Source: UBA9410 sp036123585 (GTDB taxonomy: Bacteria; Actinomycetota; Acidimicrobiia; Acidimicrobiales; MedAcidi-G1). From it: a DNA stretch of 24,066 nt. The notes under the pieces were generated by a model. It was given only the letters and a program-made list of their open reading frames with translations, was not told the DNA's origin and did not search any database. Position 1 is the first letter of the stretch, and every line of letters begins with the position of its first letter. Both the position numbers and the translations under genes were made by a program. Below, piece by piece: positions 1-7,466 of this stretch. The stretch covers positions 1 to 24,066 of the forward strand of contig JAZADN010000109.1 in the NCBI GenBank assembly GCA_036123585.1, given 5' to 3'.

Positions 1-404
1 GAGTCGCCAGGCGTCAGATCGGTAACGTGCACCTGGGGCGGGCTGGTGAGCACGTCGTGGTGCTCCATCCGGTAACCGATGTCCGGCTCGAGCGCATGGA
101 GTTGCCGGTCAACGAACTCAGCCGTGCCAGCCGGACCGTAGATCGAAAGTGTCGCGTTGCCTTGCGACATCACCCAGTGGGTGGTGATCACGTCGTTGAG
201 CGCGCAGATGTGGTCGCTGTGCAGGTGGGTGATCAGTACTCCGGCGAGCAATCCTGGAAGCGACCCGGCGCCAGCCATTCGCATCACCACTCCCCTGCCG
301 GCGTCGACGAGGATGTGGGTGTCGCCGGCCTTCACCAGGGTCGATGGGCCCGCCCGGTTGGCGTCGGGCAGGGGCGAACCCGTCCCGGTGAGGACGAGTT
401 CCAT
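1..404 (-). CDS. MBL-fold metallohydrolase (C-terminus cut by window edge)
   Basis: This leftward gene starts at the ATG at 404-402 and runs off the left edge after 134 residues. The N-terminus (MELVLTGTGSPLPDANR) is typical of RNase Z/arylsulfatase-like metallo-beta-lactamase-fold hydrolases. The metal-binding motif THLHSDH is complete at about residues 59-65 (H60, H62, D64, H65), and an Asp-Ala-Gly turn (ILVDAGRG) lies near residue 34. The start overlaps the stop of the upstream gene as TAATG, so translation is probably coupled. A hydrolase acting on an ester or phosphodiester bond is the likely role; the substrate is unknown. The family call is firm, the function is not. Confidence 0.85.
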   Translation of the reverse strand, partial: MELVLTGTGSPLPDANRAGPSTLVKAGDTHILVDAGRGVVMRMAGAGSLPGLLAGVLITHLHSDHICALNDVITTHWVMSQGNATLSIYGPAGTAEFVDRQLHALEPDIGYRMEHHDVLTSPPQVHVTDLTPGD

Positions 405-1231
405 TAAGGCCCCTCTTTTTGATCAACGGAGGCCGCCAGTCGATTAACGAGTGGCCGAGTCACCAACGCGTAGGTATCGGCAATGGCCGGCTCTCGGTAA
501 TCGCGTTGGGCTGCAAGACGATCTGGGTCCATGACAACGGCCATAAAGGCCCGCCGGCTCGGGAAAGTGTTGAAACGAACCTGGTCCCAGCGTCGTCCGT
601 CGCCGATGATCGTGCCCTCGACAGCGAACCATCCTGTGACGCGGGCGCCATGTGGGGCCGCGACCTGTCCAGCGTGATTGGAGTAGGACTCCATGTCTGC
701 CGGCGACTGGGCTCCGACGTCGTCGTGGAAGGACAAGACGTGGATCACCATCACTTCGCCGTCATCGGCGGTCGGCGGGTGGGGCACCTCGCTCCAGTCC
801 GGAAGATCGAAGATGCCCCAATTGGCTCCCAGCATCGGCTGGGTTCCCATGACGATCGTCCGGGCCATCCCGGCGTCCTTGTGTTCGTGGAGGCGCTGAA
901 AGTCGTCGCGGCGCTGCATGTCGACGAAGCTGCGCCGCGTCGGATACTTGACCACACCGATCCGATCCCACGACGGTTCCTCACCGAGCAACTGGTCCTC
1001 CACGTCACCCACGAAGACAATCTCGGCGCCCACGGCCGCCAGCGGTCCGGTCGGGGTGTACAGGTCGTCCGCCTCGCGCCCACTGATAGTCGAGTCACGG
1101 CCATCCGCGTAGTCGGCCACGGAGCGGTAACCCATCAGGTTCACCATCCACACCGGGCCGTCATCCTCGGGTGGGGTGGTCGCCAGACGTCGGCCGTACA
1201 CGGCGTCGACCTGGCCGTAGCGCGGGCTCAT
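404..1231 (-). CDS. Two-domain DUF1330-like (dimeric alpha/beta-barrel) protein
   Basis: A 275-residue protein that I recognise only at fold level. It has two similar halves: WDRIGVVKYPTRRSFVDMQ near residue 90 and WDQVRFNTFPSRRAFMAVV near residue 218 occupy equivalent places. Each is followed by a short helical stretch and a final strand (ARTIVMGTQP; DTYALVTRP). This is the pattern of DUF1330/EthD-type ferredoxin-like domains, here as a tandem fusion. No catalytic residues can be named. It lies between the haloalkane dehalogenase (131 bp upstream) and the MBL hydrolase (TAATG overlap), so a role in the same catabolic unit is plausible. There is no strong ribosome-binding site at the chosen ATG. 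Confidence 0.7.
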   Translation of the reverse strand: MSPRYGQVDAVYGRRLATTPPEDDGPVWMVNLMGYRSVADYADGRDSTISGREADDLYTPTGPLAAVGAEIVFVGDVEDQLLGEEPSWDRIGVVKYPTRRSFVDMQRRDDFQRLHEHKDAGMARTIVMGTQPMLGANWGIFDLPDWSEVPHPPTADDGEVMVIHVLSFHDDVGAQSPADMESYSNHAGQVAAPHGARVTGWFAVEGTIIGDGRRWDQVRFNTFPSRRAFMAVVMDPDRLAAQRDYREPAIADTYALVTRPLVNRLAASVDQKEGP

Positions 1232-1361
1232 CGCACTTGCCCGGCAGCCAACGGAGGCTCTGTTGCCCTGTCCCGAGCCAGTCCAGTCACGGCATCCTCG
1301 ACGTCACTTCGACACGTGCCTACTGGCGCTCCAACCGGCGGTTCACGATCCTGACGTCGCA

Positions 1362-2297
1362 TCACGTTTTGCGTGCCTCGACGAAGTCGGCGATGACTCG
1401 GGCCAGTTCCGGGCCGCTGTCCTCCTGTAGGAAGTGCCCGCCGCCCTCGATGGTCCGGTGAACCTGGTCCTGGGCGCCGGGTACCAGAGCACGGAACGGC
1501 TTGTCGCCTCCGCGGGTGACCGGGTCCTGATCGCTGAAGCAACATAGAAGCGGCTTCTCCCAGGCCTTCAGCACCTCCCATGCAGCCGTGTTCTCGGCCG
1601 CTTCCGGGCCGTCCGGTGACGTGACGACCAGCGAAGGCCAGATGCGAGCCCCGGCCTTGTAGGAGTCATCGGGGAACGGTGCGTCGTAGGCGGCAACCTC
1701 CTCCGGAGAAAGATCGCGCGCGCAGGCTCGGTTCACCAGCTCGCCGATCGGGAACACCGGCGACTCCTGGGAGAACTTCTGCCACGCCATGAACGCCTCT
1801 CCCGGCGGGGGGGCACCTGTCGGGAGGCCAGTGTTGGACAAAACGATCCTGGCGAAACGGTCCGGGTCGGCAGTGACCAGGCGGAGGCCGATCAAGCCGC
1901 CCCAGTCCTGCCCGAAGAAGGTGACGTCGGTGAGATCGAGGTGCTCGAACACCAGACTCGACATCCACTCGACGTGACGGGCATAGGTGTAGTCCCTCAT
2001 CTCCGCAGGCTTGTCACTGCGACCGAATCCGATCTGGTCGGGGACGACAACCCGAAGCCCCTCTGCGACCAGGGGCGGGATCATGTGTCGGTAGAGGTAG
2101 CTCCACGACGGCTCGCCATGCAGAAGCAGCACTGGCGCAGCGTCGGTCGGCCCCTCATCGAGGTAGTGCACGCGCAATGACCCGCCACCGGCACCCCGTC
2201 CGTCGCTGGGCGTGACCGGAATCTCCGCATAATGGGGCTCAAACGGGAAGTCAGGCAGACCGACGAAGCGCTCGTCGGGCGTACGAAGTGCTCTCAT
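1362..2297 (-). CDS. Haloalkane dehalogenase (HLD-I, DhlA-like)
   Basis: An alpha/beta-hydrolase that hydrolyses carbon-halogen bonds to give an alcohol and halide (EC 3.8.1.5). The start at 2297 is chosen because AAGGAG sits five bases before it; it gives 311 residues, almost exactly the length of DhlA. An upstream ATG at 2324 lacks such a site. Visible features are the N-terminal RTPDERF, the oxyanion-hole motif HGEPSWSYLYR, the nucleophile elbow GQDWGG (D131, with halide-binding W132), a cap-domain Trp (W172, in FMAWQKF), the acid D258 in SDQDP and the base H288 in GGGHFLQE. Spacing matches DhlA D124/W125/W175/D260/H289. It is divergent from a TetR gene, so substrate-inducible control is likely. 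The physiological substrate is unknown. Confidence 0.9.
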   Translation of the reverse strand: MRALRTPDERFVGLPDFPFEPHYAEIPVTPSDGRGAGGGSLRVHYLDEGPTDAAPVLLLHGEPSWSYLYRHMIPPLVAEGLRVVVPDQIGFGRSDKPAEMRDYTYARHVEWMSSLVFEHLDLTDVTFFGQDWGGLIGLRLVTADPDRFARIVLSNTGLPTGAPPPGEAFMAWQKFSQESPVFPIGELVNRACARDLSPEEVAAYDAPFPDDSYKAGARIWPSLVVTSPDGPEAAENTAAWEVLKAWEKPLLCCFSDQDPVTRGGDKPFRALVPGAQDQVHRTIEGGGHFLQEDSGPELARVIADFVEARKT

Positions 2298-2306
2298 GCG
2301 GGCTCC

Positions 2307-2351
2307 TTGCGCCGTTTCCACCATACTGTATTATGAGAGTATGGCTGTCAA
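2307..2351. promoter_or_regulatory. Divergent promoter with TetR operator candidate
   Basis: Between the dehalogenase and the tetR-type gene lies an inverted repeat, CCATACT (2321-2327) and AGTATGG (2338-2344), with a 10-bp spacer. It overlaps a rightward promoter candidate, TTGCGC (2307-2312), 16 bp, TATTAT (2329-2334). A TTGACA hexamer on the minus strand (2346-2351) could be a leftward -35 box; its -10 is unclear. The arrangement suits autoregulation plus control of the dehalogenase group. The repeat is seen directly; the function is inferred. Confidence 0.5.
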
Positions 2352-2379
2352 TATCTCTGGCGGTAGGTAAGGTGCCGCA

Positions 2380-3015
2380 ATGACAGCCACGGCGACATCC
2401 TGGGGCCATACGGGGCCGCCGATGAGCCAAGCGAAGCCTGAGGTAGATGGCCGACGCCTCCGCCGTCTGCACGGTCGCCAGGCGACGATTGACGCCCTGC
2501 TCGACCTGGTGCTCGAGGGATCAACCGTGTCGACCGCTTCGGTTTGTGACCGGGCCGGGATCTCGGAGGCCACGCTGTTTCGCTACTTCGAGAGCCTGGG
2601 CGAGATGCGCCAGGCCGCCATTGGCCGCTACTTCGAACGCTTCGACGACCTCTTGACCATCGCCGACTGTGGGGAGGGCTCGCCCGCCGACCGCCTCCGC
2701 AGCTTCGTTGCCGCCCGCGACGGCTTCTACGCAGCCACCGCCCCGATAACGCGGTTCTCCCGTAGTCAGGCTCTTCGCGTCGGACAGCTCGCCCAGACGA
2801 TCGATCGTGTGCGGTTGACGTTCGCCGCCCAGATCGCCCAGCACTTCGCGCCGGAGCTCGACGGCCTTGATCGGGCTACCCGCCTCCAACGAGTGGCAGT
2901 GGTCGCTGTATTGACGTCCTTCGAAAGTTGGGACCAACTCGAACATCTGGGTGACGATTGTCGGCGGGCGGCCCTGGCCGCTGCCGTGGGCGACATACTC
3001 CGAATCGATGCGTAG
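2380..3015 (+). CDS. TetR/AcrR-family transcriptional regulator
   Basis: A 211-residue DNA-binding repressor candidate. After a short basic lead (GRRLRRLHGRQA) comes a helix-turn-helix domain: DALLDLVLEGSTVSTASV and then CDRAGISEATLFRYFESL, which ends in the family's typical F-x-x-K/R-Y-F-like recognition helix. The C-terminal two thirds is the variable ligand-binding and dimer domain. An AAGG box about 7 bases before ATG 2380 supports this start; Met15 is an alternative. It is transcribed away from the haloalkane dehalogenase, with an inverted repeat in the shared gap, so it most likely represses that group and itself. The effector is unknown. Confidence 0.9.
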   Translation: MTATATSWGHTGPPMSQAKPEVDGRRLRRLHGRQATIDALLDLVLEGSTVSTASVCDRAGISEATLFRYFESLGEMRQAAIGRYFERFDDLLTIADCGEGSPADRLRSFVAARDGFYAATAPITRFSRSQALRVGQLAQTIDRVRLTFAAQIAQHFAPELDGLDRATRLQRVAVVAVLTSFESWDQLEHLGDDCRRAALAAAVGDILRIDA

Positions 3016-3145
3016 CCGATCACCGAAGCGGGCTCGTTGGCGGATCGCCTGCGTTGACGGCCAGTACCGCCTGAACCGACCATCCGAGATATCCCCTCCC
3101 CAGAACCAATGATCAACTGGCCTGAAAGGAAATGGGTATAACCAC

Positions 3146-4291
3146 ATGGCTGACTCAGACATCAAGGCACTGACCGAAGCGCTTCCCGCCGAGAGTTTCG
3201 AGACAACCGCTTTCACCACTCCTCCCCCACTGGCTGATGCGACGGTGGCCATCGTGACGACCGCCTCGCTGCACCATCCCGACCAGGACGACTTCGAGGT
3301 CATGGACACCGGCTACCGCGTCCTCGACGACAGTCGGCGCGACTACGTGACCGGCCACTGGAGCCCCAACTTCGACGGGACGGGATTCGCCTACGACATG
3401 AACACCGTGTTCCCGGCGGAACGGCTCGACGAGTTGGCCGAGCGCGGCGTGATCGGCCGGGTGGCCGACCAGCACCTGGCCTACGCCGGCAACCAATTCG
3501 ACCTCTCGGCCATCCGCATGGATTCAGGGCCCGCCGGAGCCAAGTACCTGCGCGGCCAAGGCGTCGACATCGTGCTGCTCACACCCGTCTGACCGCTGTG
3601 CACGCGTACCGTGAGTACGCTCGCCCATGTCTTCGAAGCTGAGGGAATGGCCACCGTCGCCCTGGGTTCGATTCGCAAGCAGATCGAGTCCACCGCGCCG
3701 CCACGCGGCTTGTGGTGCGACTTCCCGCTGGGTCGACCATTGGGCAAGCCGGGTGATCCGGATTTCCAGCATCGTGTCCTCGAGGCGGCGTTCGCGCTGC
3801 TCGCCTCCCCGAAGCCGACGGTCGTCGAGTTCGGCGAGGCGATCCACGACAGCAGCGACGAAGTCCTTGTCTGCCCGAATCCTCCGCGCCACGACCCCGA
3901 CTCGCATCCCGCCGTGGACGAGGCGCGTGGTCTTCGCCCCGCCTACGACCGCGGGGTCGCAATGAGCGACGGGCGATTCGGTGCCGGCCGCGTCGTGGGG
4001 GCCGACGACATTCCCTCCGCCCTCGAGGCGTTCATCCGAGTCACCGAGGGCACCCCATGGACGGAGGCAGGCATCCCCGGCCTGCCGATGCGAGTCAGCC
4101 ACGACATCCGCAGCTACTACGAGACCGCAGCCCTCGCGATGGTCGACCACGCCCCGGCTGCCTGGGCGAGCACCCGCTGGTTCCTCGACCAGACTGAGGC
4201 CGGCAAGGTCATGATGGCCGCCCGCCAGGCGATGCAGGACCAGGACGCACCGCAGCCGATGTGGTTCTACCTCACCCCGGGAGACCGCTGA
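3146..4291 (+). CDS. GrdB/PrdB-like reductase, probable selenoprotein (Sec149 encoded by TGA)
   Basis: Read straight through, this is one 381-residue protein with an in-frame TGA at 3590-3592 (codon 149). The first part has SPNFDGTGFAYDMNTVFPAE and LDELAERGVIGRVADQHLAY, like the glycine/sarcosine/betaine/D-proline reductase selenoprotein B family. The part after TGA continues in the same frame with PLCTRTVSTLAHVFEAEG and then PPRGLWCDFPLGRPLGKPG, also typical of that family. TGA therefore falls at the redox position, giving LLTPV-U-PLC, a U-x-x-C motif. A downstream GTG at 3611 has no ribosome-binding site, which argues against two genes. The ribosome-binding site for ATG 3146 is also distant (AAAGGA, 15 bases away). 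No reductase partner genes (GrdA/GrdC-like) adjoin it, so the substrate is unknown. Alternatives are a pseudogene or a sequencing error. Confidence 0.8.
3590..3626 (+). promoter_or_regulatory. UGA selenocysteine codon with candidate bacterial SECIS hairpin
   Basis: Just after the in-frame TGA (3590-3592) lies a perfect 6-bp stem, GCGTAC (3604-3609) and GTACGC (3615-3620), closing a CGTGA loop. Two further outer pairs (3600-3601 with 3623-3624) can form across a 2x2 internal loop. The loop starts 17 nt after the TGA and has G as its second base. That meets the published bacterial SECIS description (apical loop of 3-14 nt, a G in the first two loop positions, 16-37 nt from the Sec codon). It would recruit SelB with Sec-tRNA. 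The hairpin is seen; its function is inferred. Confidence 0.6.
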
Positions 4292-4570
4292 GATCCACCC
4301 GGACAGACGCCTAGCAGGCTGCACAGGCCTCGGGAGGCCTTGAACTCACCAGGCACCGGCCGCACCAAGCAGAGCGAGTCCTCGCCCCACCGCTTCAGGA
4401 TCTGCACTGGCGATGAGTGAGGGTCAACGCCCATGCGGACCAGGCCGCATGGCACAGCAGGATGAACACTGAGCGTGTCGGCCAGTAAGTCGAACCGTCC
4501 CAGGTGCCACGGACTACCGCAAAGGCCGATGGGGACAGGGGCCGGGTGACAGATGCGAAGCGGAAAGTCC
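4292..4570. other. Intergenic region without a supported gene
   Basis: This 279-bp gap between convergent genes holds one hairpin (listed separately) and a minus-strand open frame of 104 codons from a TTG at 4581 to 4267. That frame overlaps both neighbours, has no ribosome-binding site and resembles nothing I recognise. It includes LADTLSVHPAVPCGLVRMG and could be a decayed fragment, but I do not call it a gene. Confidence 0.5.
4325..4340. terminator. Hairpin, possible bidirectional terminator
   Basis: AGGCCT CGGG AGGCCT can form a 6-bp stem with a 4-nt loop, 34 bp after the stop of the selenoprotein gene and before the stop of the convergent LLM gene. There is no T-tract, so a terminator role is tentative. 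Confidence 0.35.
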
Positions 4571-5491
4571 CTACCCGACAACCTCTTCCTGGAAGCGGTC
4601 GAGGTTGTCGTTTCGCTCCTCGATTGGGAAGGCGAAGTCCGGTACCAGCAGTTCGTCTACACCTGCGGCTTCGTACTCGGCTACCACCTGACGGAGTTGT
4701 GCGGGGGTGCCGACTAGGCCGGACCGGTAGCCCATAGTCTCATGGAGTTCGGCGGCCGCATCCTCGGTCTCGGTGAAAATGAGCACTCCCACCGCGGACT
4801 TCTGGATCTCGGCAGGATCGCGCCCCACCTCCGCGCAGTGCCTTTCCAGGACGCTGATCTTGTGGCGTATTTCCTCAGGACGCCCCCAACAGTTCCACTC
4901 GGTGGCGAACCGGGCCACGGTTCGCAGCGTCCGCTTCTCGCCTCCACCCCCGATGAGGAGCGGCAGCGGGCTCTGAAGCGGTTTGGGCTCCATCGGCGCC
5001 TCGTCGAGTTCGTAGTACTGCCCTCGGAAGGTGGTGCGATCTTGTGAGAACAGCAAAGTCAGGATCTCGCAGGCTTCCGCGAACCGATCTTGGCGCTCAG
5101 TGACCGAACCCAGCTCCAGGCCGTAGCGACGGTGCTCGTTCTCCTGCCAGCCAGTACCGATCCCGACCACGAGGCGTCCGCCAGATATGTGGTCGACAGT
5201 GGCCGCCATGTTGGCCAACAGGGCTGGGTGCCGGTACGTGTTGCCCGAGACCATGGCGCCGAGTCGAACCCTGGGTACGGCAACTGCAAGGGCTGCCAAC
5301 ATGGTCCACGCCTCGAGAATGGAGCCCATCTCGGGCGAGCCATAGTCCTTCTCTGGGCCATAGCCCCCTGGCGGGGGCATGAAATGGTCGGGCACCCAGA
5401 TGCCGTCCCAACCGGTTTCCTCGGCATGTTGGGAACCTTGGAGCAGCTCCGCCCAGGTCTGGCCAGCGTTTGCCCAATACGAGAATCTCAT
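4571..5491 (-). CDS. LLM-class F420-dependent oxidoreductase
   Basis: A 306-residue (beta/alpha)8-barrel flavin/F420 oxidoreductase of the bacterial luciferase-like family. Visible features are the N-terminal strand MRFSYWANAG, EETGWDGIWVPDHF near residue 30, VRLGAMVSGNTYRHPALLA near residue 75, the hallmark DHISGGRLVVGIGTGWQENE near residue 100, and the second phosphate-binding stretch PLPLLIGGGGEKRTLRTVAR near residue 175. The C-terminal GLVGTPAQLRQVVAEYEAAG is the usual closing motif. Such enzymes transfer hydride from F420H2 or act as FMNH2 monooxygenases; the substrate cannot be deduced. It stands alone, convergent with the selenoprotein gene and divergent from the SDR operon. The ATG at 5491 has a weak ribosome-binding site. 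Confidence 0.9.
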   Translation of the reverse strand: MRFSYWANAGQTWAELLQGSQHAEETGWDGIWVPDHFMPPPGGYGPEKDYGSPEMGSILEAWTMLAALAVAVPRVRLGAMVSGNTYRHPALLANMAATVDHISGGRLVVGIGTGWQENEHRRYGLELGSVTERQDRFAEACEILTLLFSQDRTTFRGQYYELDEAPMEPKPLQSPLPLLIGGGGEKRTLRTVARFATEWNCWGRPEEIRHKISVLERHCAEVGRDPAEIQKSAVGVLIFTETEDAAAELHETMGYRSGLVGTPAQLRQVVAEYEAAGVDELLVPDFAFPIEERNDNLDRFQEEVVG

Positions 5492-5621
5492 GTCTTGGAC
5501 CGTAGCGGCAGGTGCAGATCATGTACTCCAGGCCACGATCCCCGCCGGTCGCCCCCGGTGGTTCCCGGATTGTCGAACAACAGCCTCCGCATCGGCAGAC
5601 ATGCCGTCCTCATCCTCGCCG

Positions 5622-5650
5622 GTGACGCGCTAGGCCCCCGCCACTATCAT
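5622..5650 (+). promoter_or_regulatory. Candidate promoter of the SDR-LLM-aldolase-kinase-dehydrogenase operon
   Basis: GTGACG (5622-5627), a 17-bp gap and TATCAT (5645-5650) resemble a sigma-70-type promoter. It lies about 85 bp before ATG 5736 in the 244-bp gap between divergent transcripts. The match is modest, and nothing else in the gap looks like a clear site. Confidence 0.3.
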
Positions 5651-5735
5651 GAAGGCGAAGCTGAAGCATGGTCGCCCACAGGGGTGACGCACCCTCCAGT
5701 TGCCGTTGATCTGGTCGCCTCGTACGGGAGGGTCA

Positions 5736-6488
5736 ATGAACATTGAGGGCAAGACCGCGCTGGTCACGGGTGGAGCGAAACGCGTCGGACGATCCATCAC
5801 ACTTGCACTTGCTCGTGCTGGCGCCAACGTCGTCATCAACTACAACAGCTCAGCCAGCGAGGCCGACAGCACCGCTACCGAGGCTGAATCTCTCGGCGTC
5901 TCGGCACTTCCCATTCAGGCGAGCGTGGACGACTACGACGCCGTCGGAAACATGGTGGACGAGGCGGTGCGCCGATTCGGCACGATCGACGTCCTCGTGA
6001 ACAACGCTTCAATGTTCTTGGCTGACCCACTTCCCACCGACGACTTGAGCATCTGGCGCCGATCCATCGACACACTGGTGCACGGCCCCTTCTACTGCGC
6101 CAACCGGGTGGCTCCCGTGATGCTGGAGAACGACGGCGGGGTCATCATCGGAATCGGCGACCTCTCAGCCTTTGAACCTTGGCCCGGATTCGCTGGACAC
6201 GCGGTGGGCAAAGGCGCCGTCCTCTCCCTCACCCGCCAGCTTGCCCTGGAGCTCGCCCCTCGAGTTCGCGCGAATGCCGTGGTTCCTGGCCCTGCTCTAC
6301 GGCCGCTCGATTACGACGAGGAGAAGTTTGAGCGGGTCGCCGCTGACACGCTCCTCGGCCGATGGGGAACACCCGACGAGATGGCGCACGCGGTGTTGTT
6401 CCTCGTCGAAGCCGACTACGTAACCGGCGAGGTGATCACCGTCGACGGCGGCCAACGTTTCGGCCACCGCAAGCACGAACACGGTTGA
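5736..6488 (+). CDS. SDR-family protein, PTR1-like, catalytic Tyr replaced by His
   Basis: A 250-residue Rossmann protein; ATG 5736 is chosen because GGGAGG lies just before it. The cofactor motif TGGAKRVG (residues 11-18) resembles pteridine-reductase-like SDRs, and NNAS (89-92) is present. PTR1-type enzymes use Asp-x12-Tyr-x3-Lys. Here D142 and K159 are kept, but the Tyr position is His155 (GHAVGK). The usual Ser or Asp context before it also reads GIGDLS. The C-terminal AVVPGPA and TGEVITVDGG are normal SDR features. Classical reductase chemistry is therefore doubtful: it may use His, act on an unusual substrate or serve a non-redox role. It is the first gene of an operon and lies 3 bp from the LLM gene. 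Confidence 0.85.
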   Translation: MNIEGKTALVTGGAKRVGRSITLALARAGANVVINYNSSASEADSTATEAESLGVSALPIQASVDDYDAVGNMVDEAVRRFGTIDVLVNNASMFLADPLPTDDLSIWRRSIDTLVHGPFYCANRVAPVMLENDGGVIIGIGDLSAFEPWPGFAGHAVGKGAVLSLTRQLALELAPRVRANAVVPGPALRPLDYDEEKFERVAADTLLGRWGTPDEMAHAVLFLVEADYVTGEVITVDGGQRFGHRKHEHG

Positions 6489-6491
6489 TCA

Positions 6492-7466
6492 GTGGTCGCC
6501 GCCGGAGTCCACATCGTGCCGTTGATGCCGTCGCGAGACGTCGTTGACCTGGTGGTCGAGGCAGAACGACTCGGATACGACTACTGCATGGTCGCGGATG
6601 AGGGGTTCCACCCCGACATCTATGCGTGTCTCGGCGCTGCTGCCTGTAAGACCGAGCACATAAAGCTCGGCGTGATGACAAACGGCTATACCCGACACCC
6701 AGCAGTCACCGCGGCAGCGCTGGCGACCGTCAACGACCTCTCGGGCGGCCGCGTAGTCGCAACCATCCTGGCTGGCGGCTCCATGGTCCTCGGTCCCATG
6801 GCAATCGAACGGCGACGACCGTTTCGGGTGGTCGCCGACACCATCACCGTGCTCGAAAGGCTCTGGTCGGGCGAGGTCGTTTCGTGGCGCGGCGAACACT
6901 GCTCACTTGACGGGGCCCAACTGGGCATGGGGGCCCAGGACATTCCTATCTGGGTCGCCGGTCGCGGACCCCTGGTCCTCGGGCTGGCAGGCGAAGTCGC
7001 TGACGGGGTGATCTGCACAGTGAAGCCGGACGTCGGGGCTGCACGCGAAATCGTCGAGGAATCAGCCCGACGAGCCAGCAGGCCGGCTCCCAGAACGACG
7101 TACCTCGGCCGCATCTGCTACACGGCAGAGCTCCTCGAGGGTCAACGTCGCACGCTTTCATATGTGCTCATGGACTCGCCGAGTCGGGTCCTCAGCTCAC
7201 TTGGTCTCGACGATGACAGCATCGCAATCGTGGAGCAGGCAGCGCTCGTGAACGACCCCAGCCGCGTGGACCCGCTGGTCACGGACGAGCTTCTCCGCCG
7301 TTATCAGATCTCGGGCACTCCGAAGGAGTGCGCGGCAGAGGTCTCGAGAATGGCGGCCGAACACGGCCTCCACGCCGTCCTCATCGATGCCCTGTCGATG
7401 AAGCTCGACGAGAACCTGAGCGTCATCGCCAATTCGCTACCCATCATCAAAGGAACAACCGCATGA
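6492..7466 (+). CDS. LLM-class oxidoreductase
   Basis: A 324-residue luciferase-like barrel protein starting at GTG 6492, three bases after the SDR stop, with no strong ribosome-binding site. Features are GVHIVPLMPSRDVVDLVVEA at the N-terminus, KLGVMTNGYTRHPAVTAAAL near residue 57, VNDLSGGRVVATILAGGS near residue 80, the GPMAIERRRP segment and the barrel-end motif IPIWVAGRGPLVLGLAGEVA. It closely resembles the LLM protein encoded at 19243-20238, which shares GPM-x-IERRRP and the RHP segment, so the two are paralogues. Its stop overlaps the aldolase start as ATGA, tying it to the sugar-type catabolic operon. Whether it uses F420 or FMN is not visible. Confidence 0.88.
   Translation: MVAAGVHIVPLMPSRDVVDLVVEAERLGYDYCMVADEGFHPDIYACLGAAACKTEHIKLGVMTNGYTRHPAVTAAALATVNDLSGGRVVATILAGGSMVLGPMAIERRRPFRVVADTITVLERLWSGEVVSWRGEHCSLDGAQLGMGAQDIPIWVAGRGPLVLGLAGEVADGVICTVKPDVGAAREIVEESARRASRPAPRTTYLGRICYTAELLEGQRRTLSYVLMDSPSRVLSSLGLDDDSIAIVEQAALVNDPSRVDPLVTDELLRRYQISGTPKECAAEVSRMAAEHGLHAVLIDALSMKLDENLSVIANSLPIIKGTTA

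Noticed and set aside
419..1354. 311-codon plus-strand open frame
   Set aside because: It is a shadow of the DUF1330-like gene on the other strand; the latter has protein-level internal repeats and operon spacing.
2521..3309. 262-codon minus-strand open frame over the TetR and GrdB-like genes
   Set aside because: It is antisense to two well-supported coding regions and has low-complexity composition without motifs.
3611..4291. Independent gene starting at GTG 3611
   Set aside because: It has no ribosome-binding site, begins in the middle of the family's conserved region and is in frame with the upstream part across a single TGA.
3524..4324. 266-codon open frame on the minus strand spanning the TGA region
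   Set aside because: It lies antisense to the selenoprotein gene, has no recognisable domain or ribosome-binding site, and is expected from high-GC codon bias.
4267..4581. 104-codon minus-strand open frame in the 4.3-4.6 kb gap
   Set aside because: It has a TTG start inside the LLM gene, overlaps both neighbours, has no ribosome-binding site and no recognised family; it could be a decayed fragment but is not supported as a gene.
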